A stretch of DNA of 64,000 nucleotides from Lycocorax pyrrhopterus obiensis. Lineage: Eukaryota > Chordata > Aves > Passeriformes > Paradisaeidae. Position 1 is the stretch's first letter. The number at the start of each line of letters is the position of its first letter. The position numbers and the translations under genes are program-made. The stretch lies in contig JACSVZ010000004.1 in assembly GCA_014706295.1 (NCBI GenBank), forward strand, positions 91,850,547-91,914,546. Direction: 5' to 3'. The notes beneath the pieces were generated by a model. It did not search any database, had not been told where the DNA came from, and worked only from the letters and a program-made list of their open reading frames with translations. Of the stretch, positions 41,130 to 53,000 are shown in pieces.

Positions 41130-43706
41130 TTGCTTGTTTGTTTGTTTGGGGTTTTTTTGCTTGTGCTTTTAGTCTAGAACTAGGTATTCATAATTTTAAA
41201 CTACCTACTGTACATTTGCAATTAGGATAGAGAATATCATTTCACATTCTTACTGGATGTTTTTGTAGATAAACCCATTTTTTTAAGAGAGTGACATTGA
41301 TAAATTCATGAGCTGTTAAAAAACAGTTTTAGTTTATTGTTCCATTCAGTCAAATACTTGTTCACTGTCTTTCTCTTGGGAACAAATTTCCTAATTTAAG
41401 TTATGGCAGCAGTGATATTTCCTAAATTATGTAGAAAAACTTTTAGAGATACCTCTTTCTTCTTCCCCTAAACTGTTTTTTGTTGTTAAATTATTATTCC
41501 TTAGTTGCTATGTTCTCTTGTACAATTACCTGATTAATCTTGATTGTGACTGATCAAGGATTATTTTTAATACAATTGATTATGTTTTACTCAAAAACTG
41601 TAGATTTATTTGATCTTTTTACAGCACCATAACTTCTAATTGACTCTTAGTTGTGAAGAGCTCTGGTAACACTTATTATCTGAATGAATAACTGCTAGGC
41701 TTTACTCGGATTAATCTTTATGTTGATTTATTGCATACGCAGGGTGTTATGCACTTGGCTACACAGTCTTTGATTTCTCAAGGTAAATTGCAGTTTTAAA
41801 GTCGAGTACAGCATATTTTCACTAATAAATTCATTAAATACTGGGATATTGTAATATTTTTCTTTATTCACTTATATATGATTTTTAAATTTTGTCTTAA
41901 AATACTGGTTGCTATTTTTTCTTACTTAACACACTTGCTTTAAATTTTATTTTACTAGTCCAAAATTTCATGCTATTTGGGAGACTACAGCCTTATCCTG
42001 AGAACTCTCAAGAAAATATCCAAATGCTGAATGATTTAATACCAAAATATGATAAGTATGTGAAATTTCAAGGACGTGGTGGTTGATGTGTTCTAGATAT
42101 TTTGCTTCGCTACTGTTCAGCATTTTGTGAAAAAGATGGATAGAAATTCTTGGAGATCTAAAGACTGTCATGGTATTTAACAAAAAAAACTGGTGAACCC
42201 TAAAAGTAGAAGGAGTTGCATCATTGTCTTAGTTTAATAAATAGGAAACCAGATCTTACAGAGTCATAACAGAGCAGTTGTGCAGAATTCATTAAAATAT
42301 AATTGTTAAATACGCTTAAATTTCCCCCAGACACTCACCTTAATACCAACTTACAAGAAGTGTATTCATAATATAGAGAGTGTAACTTAAATTTTACTTA
42401 TTCTTTTGTGGTCAATGTGATGTGATAGTAGTCTGACAAAAAACACATTAAAAACAGTCTCTGAAAACTGTGTTTTCGTTCCTCAATGGCATGAATATCA
42501 AGCCAAACTTCCTTAAATACCAGCAGAAGTCTTGTGATACTTGACAATTATTAGAGTATTAGTGATTTATGAAATCCCTGGTGAGTGAAAATAATTTTGC
42601 CTTGTTCAGTCTAGGCAGATGATGAAGATGACTGAGGAGCAGCAAAAAAGTCAATGGCTTTCCTTGGATTCTGGAATGGATCGTGACTGGTGATGTTATT
42701 AGATTTAGGCAGTTAAAATAACTTTTCAGTATACTGAGCATAACAAAAGAGGCGATTGTGTTAATATCAAATCTGACTACTGCTAGCAAAATTTCAAATG
42801 TATTAGCATTCATCTGTGTCCTGTCATCTTGGCTTTTCTTCTTCTGCGGTTTTGTGAGAGATGCTCTGAGTGGAGAAAGAATAGTCATAGTTATTTATTT
42901 AGTTATTTATGTATCCAAATCCAGTGCAGGCCGTAATGTCTATATGGCCACTTTCCAGGGTTGTGAACAGAACATATGCTATAGTTTTGAAAGGAACTTT
43001 GTGATAGAAGTACCTAAGGAATTTAACTACTTTCAAAACCAGAGTTAGAATGTTAAAGTCTTAATCAATGGGAATGATAGTTACACAGTTTCTATATTTA
43101 GGATATTTTAGGTTTTTTTCCTAAGTCATCCAGAAGCCAAAATCCCAATGTTAGAGGATTTTAACATTCTCAGACATTCATTTCTTTGAAAACATGATAT
43201 GTGTACACCTCTATGGGAATGGGACCTCAGCCAGGAGATGCTTGGTTTATTTTGGTATCGACCTATGTACTTCTACCCAGTATCACTGAACCCTGCAACA
43301 AACAGATTGCTGGATGCTCTTCTTCAGCCTCTGGTTTTGCTGTAGTGTGATTTCGTGCAAAAACCCCCAAATTCTTTTATTTTGCTATTTTTACATAATC
43401 CTTCACAAAGTGAAAGATTTCTTTCTTAGAAGATGAAGTAAAATTGTGGCGATGTTGTGAATCATGAAACACAGAGGAAGTATTTCCTTTTATCATAGTA
43501 AAATCAGCCAAATGGTTGGGTCTTCTGAGTCAGTCCTAATAAAAGTTATTTTTCTCAGTCTATATTTACCTATACTTTAGCATTCTCAGTGTCATGGATC
43601 TTACTAACGCAAGAGCTTATAAAGCCCTCATACAGCTGCATGTTCACCAACTTTTTACACAGATCCATGTTAAAAAAAAAATAAGCCAAGAAATCCTTTC
43701 ATTAGG

Positions 43707-43738
43707 ACTGCATCCCTCCCAATAGTGAAGGATGCAGT
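43707..43738. repeat. Short perfect inverted repeat (hairpin)
   Basis: ACTGCATCC at 43707-43715 is exactly complementary to GGATGCAGT at 43730-43738, leaving a 14-base loop. There is no sign that it belongs to a structured RNA gene. Confidence 0.8.
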
Positions 43739-46336
43739 TGGAGAAGAGTGTGCCAAGAAATCAGTGTGGGGCAGGATGTGCATGACAGCAGTGTTCAGGG
43801 ATGCTCCCCATGGACACACACAAGTTCCTTGCACTTTCCAGACAGTCCTCCTGTCTTGAGCTCCCCACCCTCACTTTCCTGTGCCCTTATACTTGTGTCT
43901 CCAAATATTTCTGTACTTCATGGTCAAGCCCCCTTGCTTGGCTTCATACTACTCCATGACCCTCTCTTTCTTCCCAAGGAGTCCAGTTTCCCCAGGGGAA
44001 TGCCAGGAGCAGCCGCCTTTTGTCTGGTTGAAATCACTTCACTCTTAAGCTCCAAATCCTTCTGTATTAGATTTCCTTTCCCATATGCCACTGCCATCTT
44101 TCTCCTCCTGCCTTTCGGTGGACAAAAAACCCCCCAACAAACAGACCTGTGGTGCTCCTACATTTGTAGGACATAAGAGAGTATATTCCAGGAAAGCCTA
44201 GGAACAGCACTAGGGTCACAACTCATGTCTTAAAAGTCAGCTGTTGACACCAAATCACCAGGATAGCTGGCCCTATTCATCTTTAAACTGGAAAATAGAA
44301 GCTGATGTCTAACTGTAGGAACAGTGTTCCAGGAGAGTCTTTGAGGAGCAGAACCACAACAGTTACCAAAAGTCATTCTGTCATGGATTTGCCTGCTGGA
44401 GATGAGAACACCATACAGTGGTGTAGGAGATGCCTTCCACTCCAGCATTGCATCCTGTTCTTCATCCTTTGGATTTTCTTTCTCCTTTGAGTTCCTATAT
44501 TCTGTCAGGCTAATCCTGTGTCTTCTAGCTGTCTCTAACACCCAAGGTACAATTTAGTGTGCTATAAATAGGAGTGATATTCACCTGTGGGCCACATTAA
44601 ATACAGTACAAGCTTCTCAACAGGATGGTTTTGTCAACTCTTGTCCCCCTTTTCTTAATAGTAATATAGCTGAATGATAAGCAAGGAAAAATAAAATGTG
44701 TGCTTTATGTTGCTAGAGGCAGAACAAAGAGATATTTCTTCACATAGGTTTGATGGAACTGCTTTGAAATTAACCATAATAAGCAATGCAAGTATCATCT
44801 GGTGTTCTGAGTGTGCTGTCAAATAATGGATGTTCTACAGGGTATCTGTAAAACAAAAGGACAGCATAAAATGTTAACTAGAAAATGGCATAGATAAAGC
44901 TCAAAATAATAATAAAAAACCACTCACTATTGAAAACAAACCAGACAAATGATAAAATAAAAATACTCCATGGGAAGCTAGCTGTAAAAAGCCTTTTAAA
45001 TAATGGATATCCACAGAAGTTTCAATTTTGACAGGAAACTTGAGTCTTTTAGAGACTGGTAAAATAAACAAAAAATAATATCCCAAATAAATTCTAAGAA
45101 CAGGAGAAAATAAAGCTATGCTTTTCAGCTTTATCTTTTATAAAGATATCTATTGTTTTACCACTCAATTAAAAGGCACATCTCTTCACTGAAAGATGTG
45201 CTTTCCAGACCTGCACTGTCTTTTCTTCTGTAATGGCCAAGAAGCAGACCTACTTTGGTCCTTTCTGATTAGCAGATTCTCACAGCAAAGCCTTTATATG
45301 GCTGAACTATCAGCTTTTGCCTTAAGAAAAGGGAATCTAGAGAAGCGTACTTTGAGACAAGTGGATGTTTTTCCAAGCTCGGAGGTGAACTTGTATGTTC
45401 CTCATTCTCTTCTCCCTTAATTATAATTTGCATTTATCTCTTAAAGAAAACCCTCAACTTCAATGCTGACATGAGATTAATGCAATAATCAGTCCATTTT
45501 TTACTGTACCGCTGCAAACATGCCTTTGTAAAACAGTTACCGTGGCCCATCACTTCTTCAGTGGGGCTAAACTCAGCACTGTAAACCGTGAAATTTGCTT
45601 TCTTATGATCGACTATGTGCTTGTGGAAAAAATTAACAACGAATGTAGCAATACATTGACTTACAATATAGTGCCCAACCAATTAATATCTTGTCCTTTG
45701 TGAATACATAATGAGGAATTCAGCAACAGTAATGTTTTTTTGGTTATTTTGCTATCTGCTCTCCTCCTACTGACTGCGAGCTCCTGAAAAATTATGTAAT
45801 CCACTGCCTAATTTGTCTTATACTGAATTCTGTGACATGTACAACTCTGTTCAAGGGTTTTTCTTTATTATATTTTCTTATATTCTTTCATTTCTACTTA
45901 CTAACATTGATCAGCCTCAGCGATACTAAGAAGAAAAAGCTCTGCTGTGTGTCATACTATAACACTTCTCTCAAAGGTTAGTTTTGTATCCCCCAACAGT
46001 ATCACTTGAGGTCATTGTTCATGTTTCACCTCAATGTCACTTGTTATTGAAGTCTTGGCTTGGTTTTCAAAACTGAATCCATAAAGCCATAAACCATAGT
46101 TTTAGTTTCCCTTTCTTCTGCTTGAAAACACATTTCATTTAGTAACCATACAGTTGCTGGTGATGTTTTTCACAACACTGTATTACATCAACAATGGCCT
46201 GTGTCATATCTAAATCATGCAGTTCTTTATTCACATTGCCTATTAAATTATCAATACTTTTTTTTATCTCTTTCTGTGAAAGCTTTATCTCTATGGTATT
46301 GATTGCTAACAGTCTCTTGGTATCAATTATTGTTAG

Positions 46337-46683
46337 GAGGTGTCAAAAAAGTAAACATTAAAAAGATAGGATATAGTGACAAATTTCTTGAGCCAACGGT
46401 CTCTTTGGGTAAAGATGTGGTAAATCAAAGTTACAGGCTTTATTCAGGAGTAAAAACAGAACAATTTTCACAAAAAGAAGATGTGCTTTGTGGGAGAAAA
46501 CTCAAGAAGTGGAAGAAAGCATTCAAAAAGTATGAGGCTGAGCATGACGCAGTGAAATATGTAGAACAAGCAAAGATATTTGAGTCATGGTGTTTTCCCT
46601 ACCGAAAGAATAGCCTGCGAAACACACGGAGTTCAGTATCTTATCGTTTTTACTGGCTTGTTCATCCAAAGGACGATAACTAG
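46337..46683 (+). other. Unidentified open frame, possible last exon
   Basis: A frame open from 46303 (126 codons) ends at TAG 46681-46683. An acceptor-like ATTGTTAG lies at 46329-46336, which would start an exon encoding about 115 residues. The peptide is basic and lysine-rich, with a nuclear-localisation-like cluster GRKLKKWKKAFKKYE and three tryptophans in its second half. An AATAAA lies 222 bases after the stop (46905-46910), where a last exon would end. I recognise no family. One or a few chance frames of this length are expected in a 64-kb window, so this is only a candidate. Confidence 0.2.
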
Positions 46684-46904
46684 TTACGTCACTCACTTCA
46701 GGAGCTCAAGAGGAAAAAGTCTGCGCCATAAATCAAGATCTTTCAAACTGGTAGATGAACTCTGAATAATAATTTTATGCAACTAATTGTGTTTGTAATT
46801 TGTTTTTGGAACAGCTCAGGAATAACATTCCAAACCACATTTTTGCAGAATTTTATGAATAACATTAATGTTGTATAAGAAATATAACCTGGAACAATCA
46901 GGTT

Positions 46905-46910
46905 AATAAA
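46905..46910 (+). terminator. AATAAA polyadenylation-type signal
   Basis: A canonical hexamer downstream of the possible exon at 46337-46683. AATAAA is frequent by chance in AT-rich DNA, so on its own it carries little weight. Confidence 0.15.
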
Positions 46911-47554
46911 GAAGTCAAAGAATATTTCAATCTTTCTCATATGTTTGGGAAATACATTTAAATGTGTTTCAGAGGTCCAGAGACCCTTAGGGATTCATGT
47001 GATGATCTCCTGAAGTGACATGTACCCTATGCATACTGAGCCCTTGAACACTTTTTTAATAGCTTTTCCTTCACAATCTCTAGTTTGCCAGCATCCTCTT
47101 CAAATCATCAAAGAAGGCTCTGTTGGAAACAATCTATTATATTGATTTTATCAACACTGTGCAAAATAGGACTGTCTCCCTAATTATTTCCACCCTGTTT
47201 TTATATGCAGAGTCACATTAATTACAGGTTTGCTCCAGAAATTCCATAATTTCTAAATTTTTTTTTTTATTTCAGAAAAACAGCCTTCTCTCCTTTTTCG
47301 ATGCCTAAGGTCAAGATTTTCTCTCAGGTAACCTTAGTCTTTTAAAATTTCCTTTTCTTGCTTAAGTCACTTCAGTTCCTTGTCCTGTGAATGAACAGAG
47401 ATGGTTTCCTACAGAAGTTGTTTCATCCAGTGCTAACATACATGAACTGGCTGTCTAGAGACTCCTCTGACTGAAAACCTGCATTTGAGGCAGTTAATGT
47501 TAGCTAAGATTACTTACTTCCAGGGAAAACTAGAACAGTTTTTCATTTGCCTCT

Positions 47555-47576
47555 ATTCAAACAAATTTGTTTGAAT
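47555..47576. repeat. 22-bp perfect palindrome
   Basis: ATTCAAACAAA is followed immediately by its exact reverse complement TTTGTTTGAAT, with no spacer. The symmetry stops at the next base on each side (T at 47554 against G at 47577). Confidence 0.95.
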
Positions 47577-49640
47577 GAGTCCAACTTTCCAGTCTCACAG
47601 ACCAGGAGAGGCAGAGCAGTACCTTCAGCCACAAAAACATCACTCACACCGACATGAGCAGCACAGGCTGCCTGGTCCTTCCCAGCTGATTAGGTGGAAG
47701 TCACTAGTGGCAGACCCTTATTCACTGGAGTCCAGCAATCAGAGACCTAAGTGTTCTCATTTTTGTTATTGTCTTCATTATCTCTGATTTGGCTTTGTGT
47801 ACCCTGATGTTCAATTTATTAGTTTTTCAGTCTTTTGACATTTCTTCTTAATTTGAATAACTGTTTACCAGATACCCTCAAAACCCTTACATCCTCAAAG
47901 TCCCTTACATTTCAGGTATCCACCTCTCCTTTACTTTGCATGTATATTTACAATCCTGTTATGATAAGAAAAAAATCCCACTTTTTCATCATCTTTCATC
48001 TGAGAATCTCAAAACATTTGATGAAAAATAATGAATGAATAACAGAACTAAAAAATGTAAAAAATCCTGTGATGCAGACATCTCGTATCTGAGAGGTGAA
48101 GAAAAAGAAGCCTAGTTTTATCTTGGCTGAATTCAGCTAAGGGCAAAAGAGTACAAATGGTGTGAATTTGGCATAAGAGGTCACATTTATGAAGATTTCC
48201 CAGGTGTCTAAACCCCATTATATTCCTTGGTAACTAAACATAGTTAATTGTGCCATATTCCTGAAGGACATAATATAAAAATAAGTCTCCTATAAAATAC
48301 GATGTAACTAAAACTTGTGCTAGAAAAATTTCAGGTTTTACTTTTTTTTTTTTCCTTTCATGGATTGGATTAATTGCCTAGACTTTGAAAAAGTAGGTGT
48401 GGAAGTTTCTTTCTACAAAATAGAATTAATTCCCAAGTTGTTAAAGATCATTATGAAAGGAGAGCATTGACTCTTCTGAAACCAGCAATTATTCACAAAG
48501 AAGTCTGTGAACTTGAAATCTGCCACTTTATGAAAATTAGGAAATGCTCTCTCCAAATTACACAGGTGAAGCTGACAGCCTGGCAGCTAAAGGGCAGAGT
48601 GATTTATTCTTGTGTAAAAAATAACTCACATCTGTCACACTTGCATACCTGGAAATCTGTATCATTGCTGGCGTATATTCACTGTTTAAATTTCTTTTAA
48701 TGTGTCAGGTAGGTAAACAAGGGAAATAATGGGAGTAGAAGAAAACATAAGTATATAGCACTTAGTTGAGCACTTATTAGTACAAAGTTTCAATGCACAA
48801 TCACTATGTGGTGATGAATATAAATTATATTCAAGTTGAAAAAACTACCTTGAAAATACTTTTGAGCAAATAGCTTCATATGTCAAGTCTGAAATGTACT
48901 GAGAGCTAGGTTCAGTACCCACTGAAGTAAAAGTATATCCTCTTGGTGAACACTAAATAGAGGAGGAGAGAAGGAGTTGTGGGAATGGTTAAGGATAAAG
49001 TCAAAGCTCACATAAAACTGCAGAGAAGTGGAGCACAACTCAAATCTGCTTTGCAATTCGGTGCCAATAATGTTCTGGTATGTTTTGCATATCTTCATAT
49101 ATCCCTGAGATAGCTGAAAAAAAAGTAAATATGGAATGGAAAAAAATATTTCTGAAACAGCCAAAGAGCGTGCAATATCTGGAAGGCAAGATCTGTGTTT
49201 GCCAGTGAGTCTGGTTTTCACCCACCCCTACAAGAAATTTAATGGTGTCTTCAGATTTATTGATGTGTAACCACCAGTAATTTGCTTTTCTACTTTTACT
49301 ATAGAGATTATGGTGTTATCTTTATAGTAGAGGTAGTGTTAGAAGCCTTAAATCTCCTGAGCTCCAGTATGTATCGTAATCTCTTTGATGTGTGGGCACA
49401 TCTTTTGCCTGACTGCTGAGAGTATTTCCTTGAGCTGATCATGAAGGATAGGTGTAAGCTCAGCAATTATTTAAACATGAAAAAGTGAACAAACTATAGC
49501 AATACTTGTGGACTACTAAAATGTGCAATGTGTAAAATAGTGACAGCAAGAGATAATACAGATCCTTTTAAGCAAACCCCAGAGAACACTAAGAAAGGTT
49601 AGTTTCCAAGTATGAAATACCAAAATTTTTTCTCTAAAAA

Positions 49641-49680
49641 TTGCCAAGTTAGCAGGTTATTATTGCCAATTGGCAGGTTA
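49641..49680 (+). repeat. Imperfect short tandem duplication
   Basis: TTGCCAAGTTAGCAGGTTA (49641-49659) is followed after three bases by TTGCCAATTGGCAGGTTA (49663-49680). The copies differ by a one-base deletion and a few substitutions. Confidence 0.75.
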
Positions 49681-49889
49681 GCATAGCTCCCCAAAGGTTT
49701 TCTGCCTTAATACCAAATCAGAGATGGGATTTCCTGCTAGTTTATGTGGCCCTCAGATTTCAAGATCATAACTGCTAACTATAATCATTTGATTACTAAA
49801 GGAAGAAAGGACAATTTTAAATAAGTAAAAAATCAGTAGTTCAATAAAAATTAATTAACAGAAAGTCAGATGAAAAAGATGTTCAAATG

Positions 49890-50001
49890 ACATCTGGACA
49901 TGGTCCTGGGCAACTGACTCTGGGTGTTCCTGGTGGAGCAGGGGTGTTGGACCTGGTGACCTCAGGAAGTCCCTTCCAATCACAAATATTCTGTGATTTT
50001 G
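49890..50001 (+). mobile_element. CR1 LINE, 3' tail only
   Basis: About 110 bp of the CR1 3' end on the plus strand: GGTGGAGCAGGGGTGTTGGA, a CCTGGTGACCTCAGGAAGTC segment, CCCTTCCAATCAC and the terminal ATTCTGTGATTTTG (second octamer mutated). Strongly 5'-truncated. Confidence 0.9.
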
Positions 50002-53000
50002 CGGTCCCATGAACCACAATAAACCAGCATTATCTTGATGGATAAGTCAAAAATAAACAAATGGATGCAAGTGAGCATGACTCCAATTTCCTCTGAAGGT
50101 TCTCAAGGTGTTTTAGAAGCAGATTATTAATATCAGCAGGAGATGACAGATGTAGAAATACATCATCAATTATCTGCTCCCTATCCTTTCTGTTCCTGTT
50201 GTATTTTGAAAGATCCATTCAAGCCATGCAAACTTTGTGCTCTCTTGGCAATTTAAAAGAGGACAAAAAGAGAACCGTTAAAACTTCCTTCTGAACATCT
50301 TGTTCAATAGACAGTTATTTAGAGTTCCTCCCAAATGTGCTTACTGGAAACTTCAGTAAAATATAATCTAAAGATTCATCTCCATTGTCTTACTTAAAAA
50401 TCTATTTCATAAAACACACACATCCTCATACACATAACAACAGCATCCATTGAAATGTACAAATAAACAAGCTGTAAAAGAAGAATTATTAATATAATGC
50501 TTATTCTTTCACTTTTTTGTTTACTTGTGTCCATGAGTCAGTGAATTACCTCTAGCAGTATGCTTCTGTCTTTTATATTTAAAATAGCAAGCAAAAAAAA
50601 TTAGACAAAAATGATAAAAGTTTTGTAGGCCTGCAAAAGATTTTCTCCCTCAAAGCTTGAGTATGTTATCTAAAATAGATGCACACGGTTCAGCTTCACA
50701 TTCTGTTCAAATGCAAATTCATAAGTAGATGTATTTAGAGAGCTGAGATTCTTGACTGATAATTCACAGTAAGAATTTGTGCTCAGTAAGTCTGATGCAT
50801 ATAATGCACATACTTGCTGAGCTAAAACCCCCTGTCATTTCTCAAAAGAATATCTATCTTTAGAAGACCAGTGAAAGAATTTCTAATCAACACAAGTCAA
50901 TATACCATCTGATTTCCTCCTTTTCTCTTTGCCTATATCCTAAGCACAGTTCTTTGCTGCTTAAGACTCTGTGAAGAATGTATTCAGTGGCTTTAATATC
51001 TTTCTTTCATCTGTAGATTCTCTAAAATATTTTAATATCCATGCATGCAGTGCCTTTGATTTAGTCTTGTCTGTCATCATGTAATACTACCTCATGCCCT
51101 ACTACTACTCAGTGGGGAATGTGACATTTCAGAATACTGGGAAATTTTTGACCAGGACCTAGAGGCTGTAAACAATTATAGATGATTAAGAACCCTATCC
51201 AAGGAGGAAGACAAGTCAGCAATTGACTGAGCAAGAGAAGGCAGTAAGGAGTCTCTGCCTGAAAGGAGAGTCATGCTAGCCTAGCTGGGCTGTGCTCACC
51301 ACTCCTTGCTAACAAAGGGTGAGATTATGTTTTCACATAGTTCTTCAACATCTTGACAACTTAAACAAAGTTACAACAGAGAAGTTATAACAGGGGAATT
51401 AGAAAATTTACAAGACTACAAAAAGAAAATATGTAGAAGAGGGAGATGTAAAGAGCTGAAATGGGAAACACAAGATTAGAAAGAATTCAAAAAGAAAAAA
51501 GCACATGTAAAAGCACATGTAAACATTAGGATAGAGAAGGGAAAGTGGAAAAGAAGGCTGCAAGACAGCAAATACTCTCTGTTGCTTTTTGCATTTATAA
51601 TGTTTAAGACTCTTCCTCCTCCCCTCCTAGTGTCGTCTTCACCAAAATGTAAATTGAAAAGAACCCTTCTAGTGTCTCTTGGTCCTTTTTATTTAAAAAA
51701 GGCTTAACTTTCACAGCAGTCAATACTTAAATCATGGAGTAAGTAGCCGGAGAGTAGTTTGGTGGGAGAAAATTTTCATTCATGGTGTCCCACATTTGTC
51801 TTAACAGTTAACAATTTTTCAGTATTTCAGACCATGTCTTTTCAATTTAAAACTCTCACAGTTTCTTTTTCTCTAGAGAAACAAAGGTCTAGAAGACTTT
51901 CATCAATCAAATCCATTTACATAAATAAATTCCTTTGTAAGCAGTTTAATATACATGAGAGGAAAGCAGCATGCTCAATTCTAAACCCACATTAATTAAG
52001 TGCACACCAACATATCATCGTTACCATATCAATATCTGTTTATGCGGAATCCCAGACCTGAAAAAGAGAAGATTATTTTTCAGATATAATTATGCATTAT
52101 TTATGATAATATTTTAAATTATTTTGTCTTAGCTGTGCTTGTAATATTTATTCTATATTCTTTAATTTCAGCTCTCTGACATTTACTTTGATTTTTTAAA
52201 AGGTATTCAATTAATCTTCAATTCAGGAGAGATTTGTGCATCACAGAATTTCCAGAATAGTGCCTATTTTCTTCTGTGCTGCTTCATAAAACAAATTGCT
52301 CCCTATAATCTGTAAAACAATAAACAAAATTGTTATATCTTAGCCCATTCATACTCTGCTGCCCTTCCTAATACCATTTTGTAAATCATGCAGTGAAGGA
52401 AATTTCCAAGGTAATGACAAGGAAATAGGAGATAATTATTTTGAAGATGTTAAAAAAAAAGGAGACAGTAAATTAAGGTTAAATGAAATGAGAATTGTAT
52501 TTATGATATGACTTAATTTTAAGCTAACTCACTTTAACCTTAATTTAAAAAATACACATGAAAACAAATGCTGGTTTAAAATTATGTATTTATTGTGTAG
52601 AAGAGCATTTATAATTTGTACAGGTAGGCTAACTGTGCTGGTAACATTTTTTGATATCATTGGTATAACTTGAGGTTTGAGAAAGGGCTAAAAAAGGCTA
52701 AATATCCCAGAAAACAAAAACAAAAACAAAAAAACCCCAGACAAAACAGAGTTGAGAGTTTTCCTGTGAAATATTTTTTAATACCTAAATTTGTGATTAT
52801 CGTATTTTGTCTATTTAAATGATAGAATTACCTTTCATTTCTTTCATTTGTTCAGTGTCACCTACACTGACAGGAAGACCACCCTCTGACAGTAAAGGCC
52901 TAGAGGCAGTCCCTCACTCTGACACTTTTATGTCAGCTCATCTTCTGCAGGGGTCCTTGCACACATCTCACACACATCCTTGCACAGACTTGTTTTTGGG

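Larger units (their letters stand above)
40291..49889. other. Mostly unique AT-rich sequence
   Basis: No confident gene or transposon. The G-quadruplex motif at 41105, hairpin at 43707, possible exon at 46337, palindrome at 47555 and duplication at 49641 are listed separately. A pyrimidine-rich, moderately GC-rich stretch at 43750-44170 holds a 142-codon plus-strand frame with no known domain. That frame is rich in Ser, Pro and Leu, as expected of a translated CT-rich strand. Confidence 0.5.

Noticed and set aside
43748..44176. 142-codon plus-strand frame rich in Ser, Pro and Leu
   Set aside because: The composition follows from the CT-rich strand; no domain and no clear splice or promoter context.
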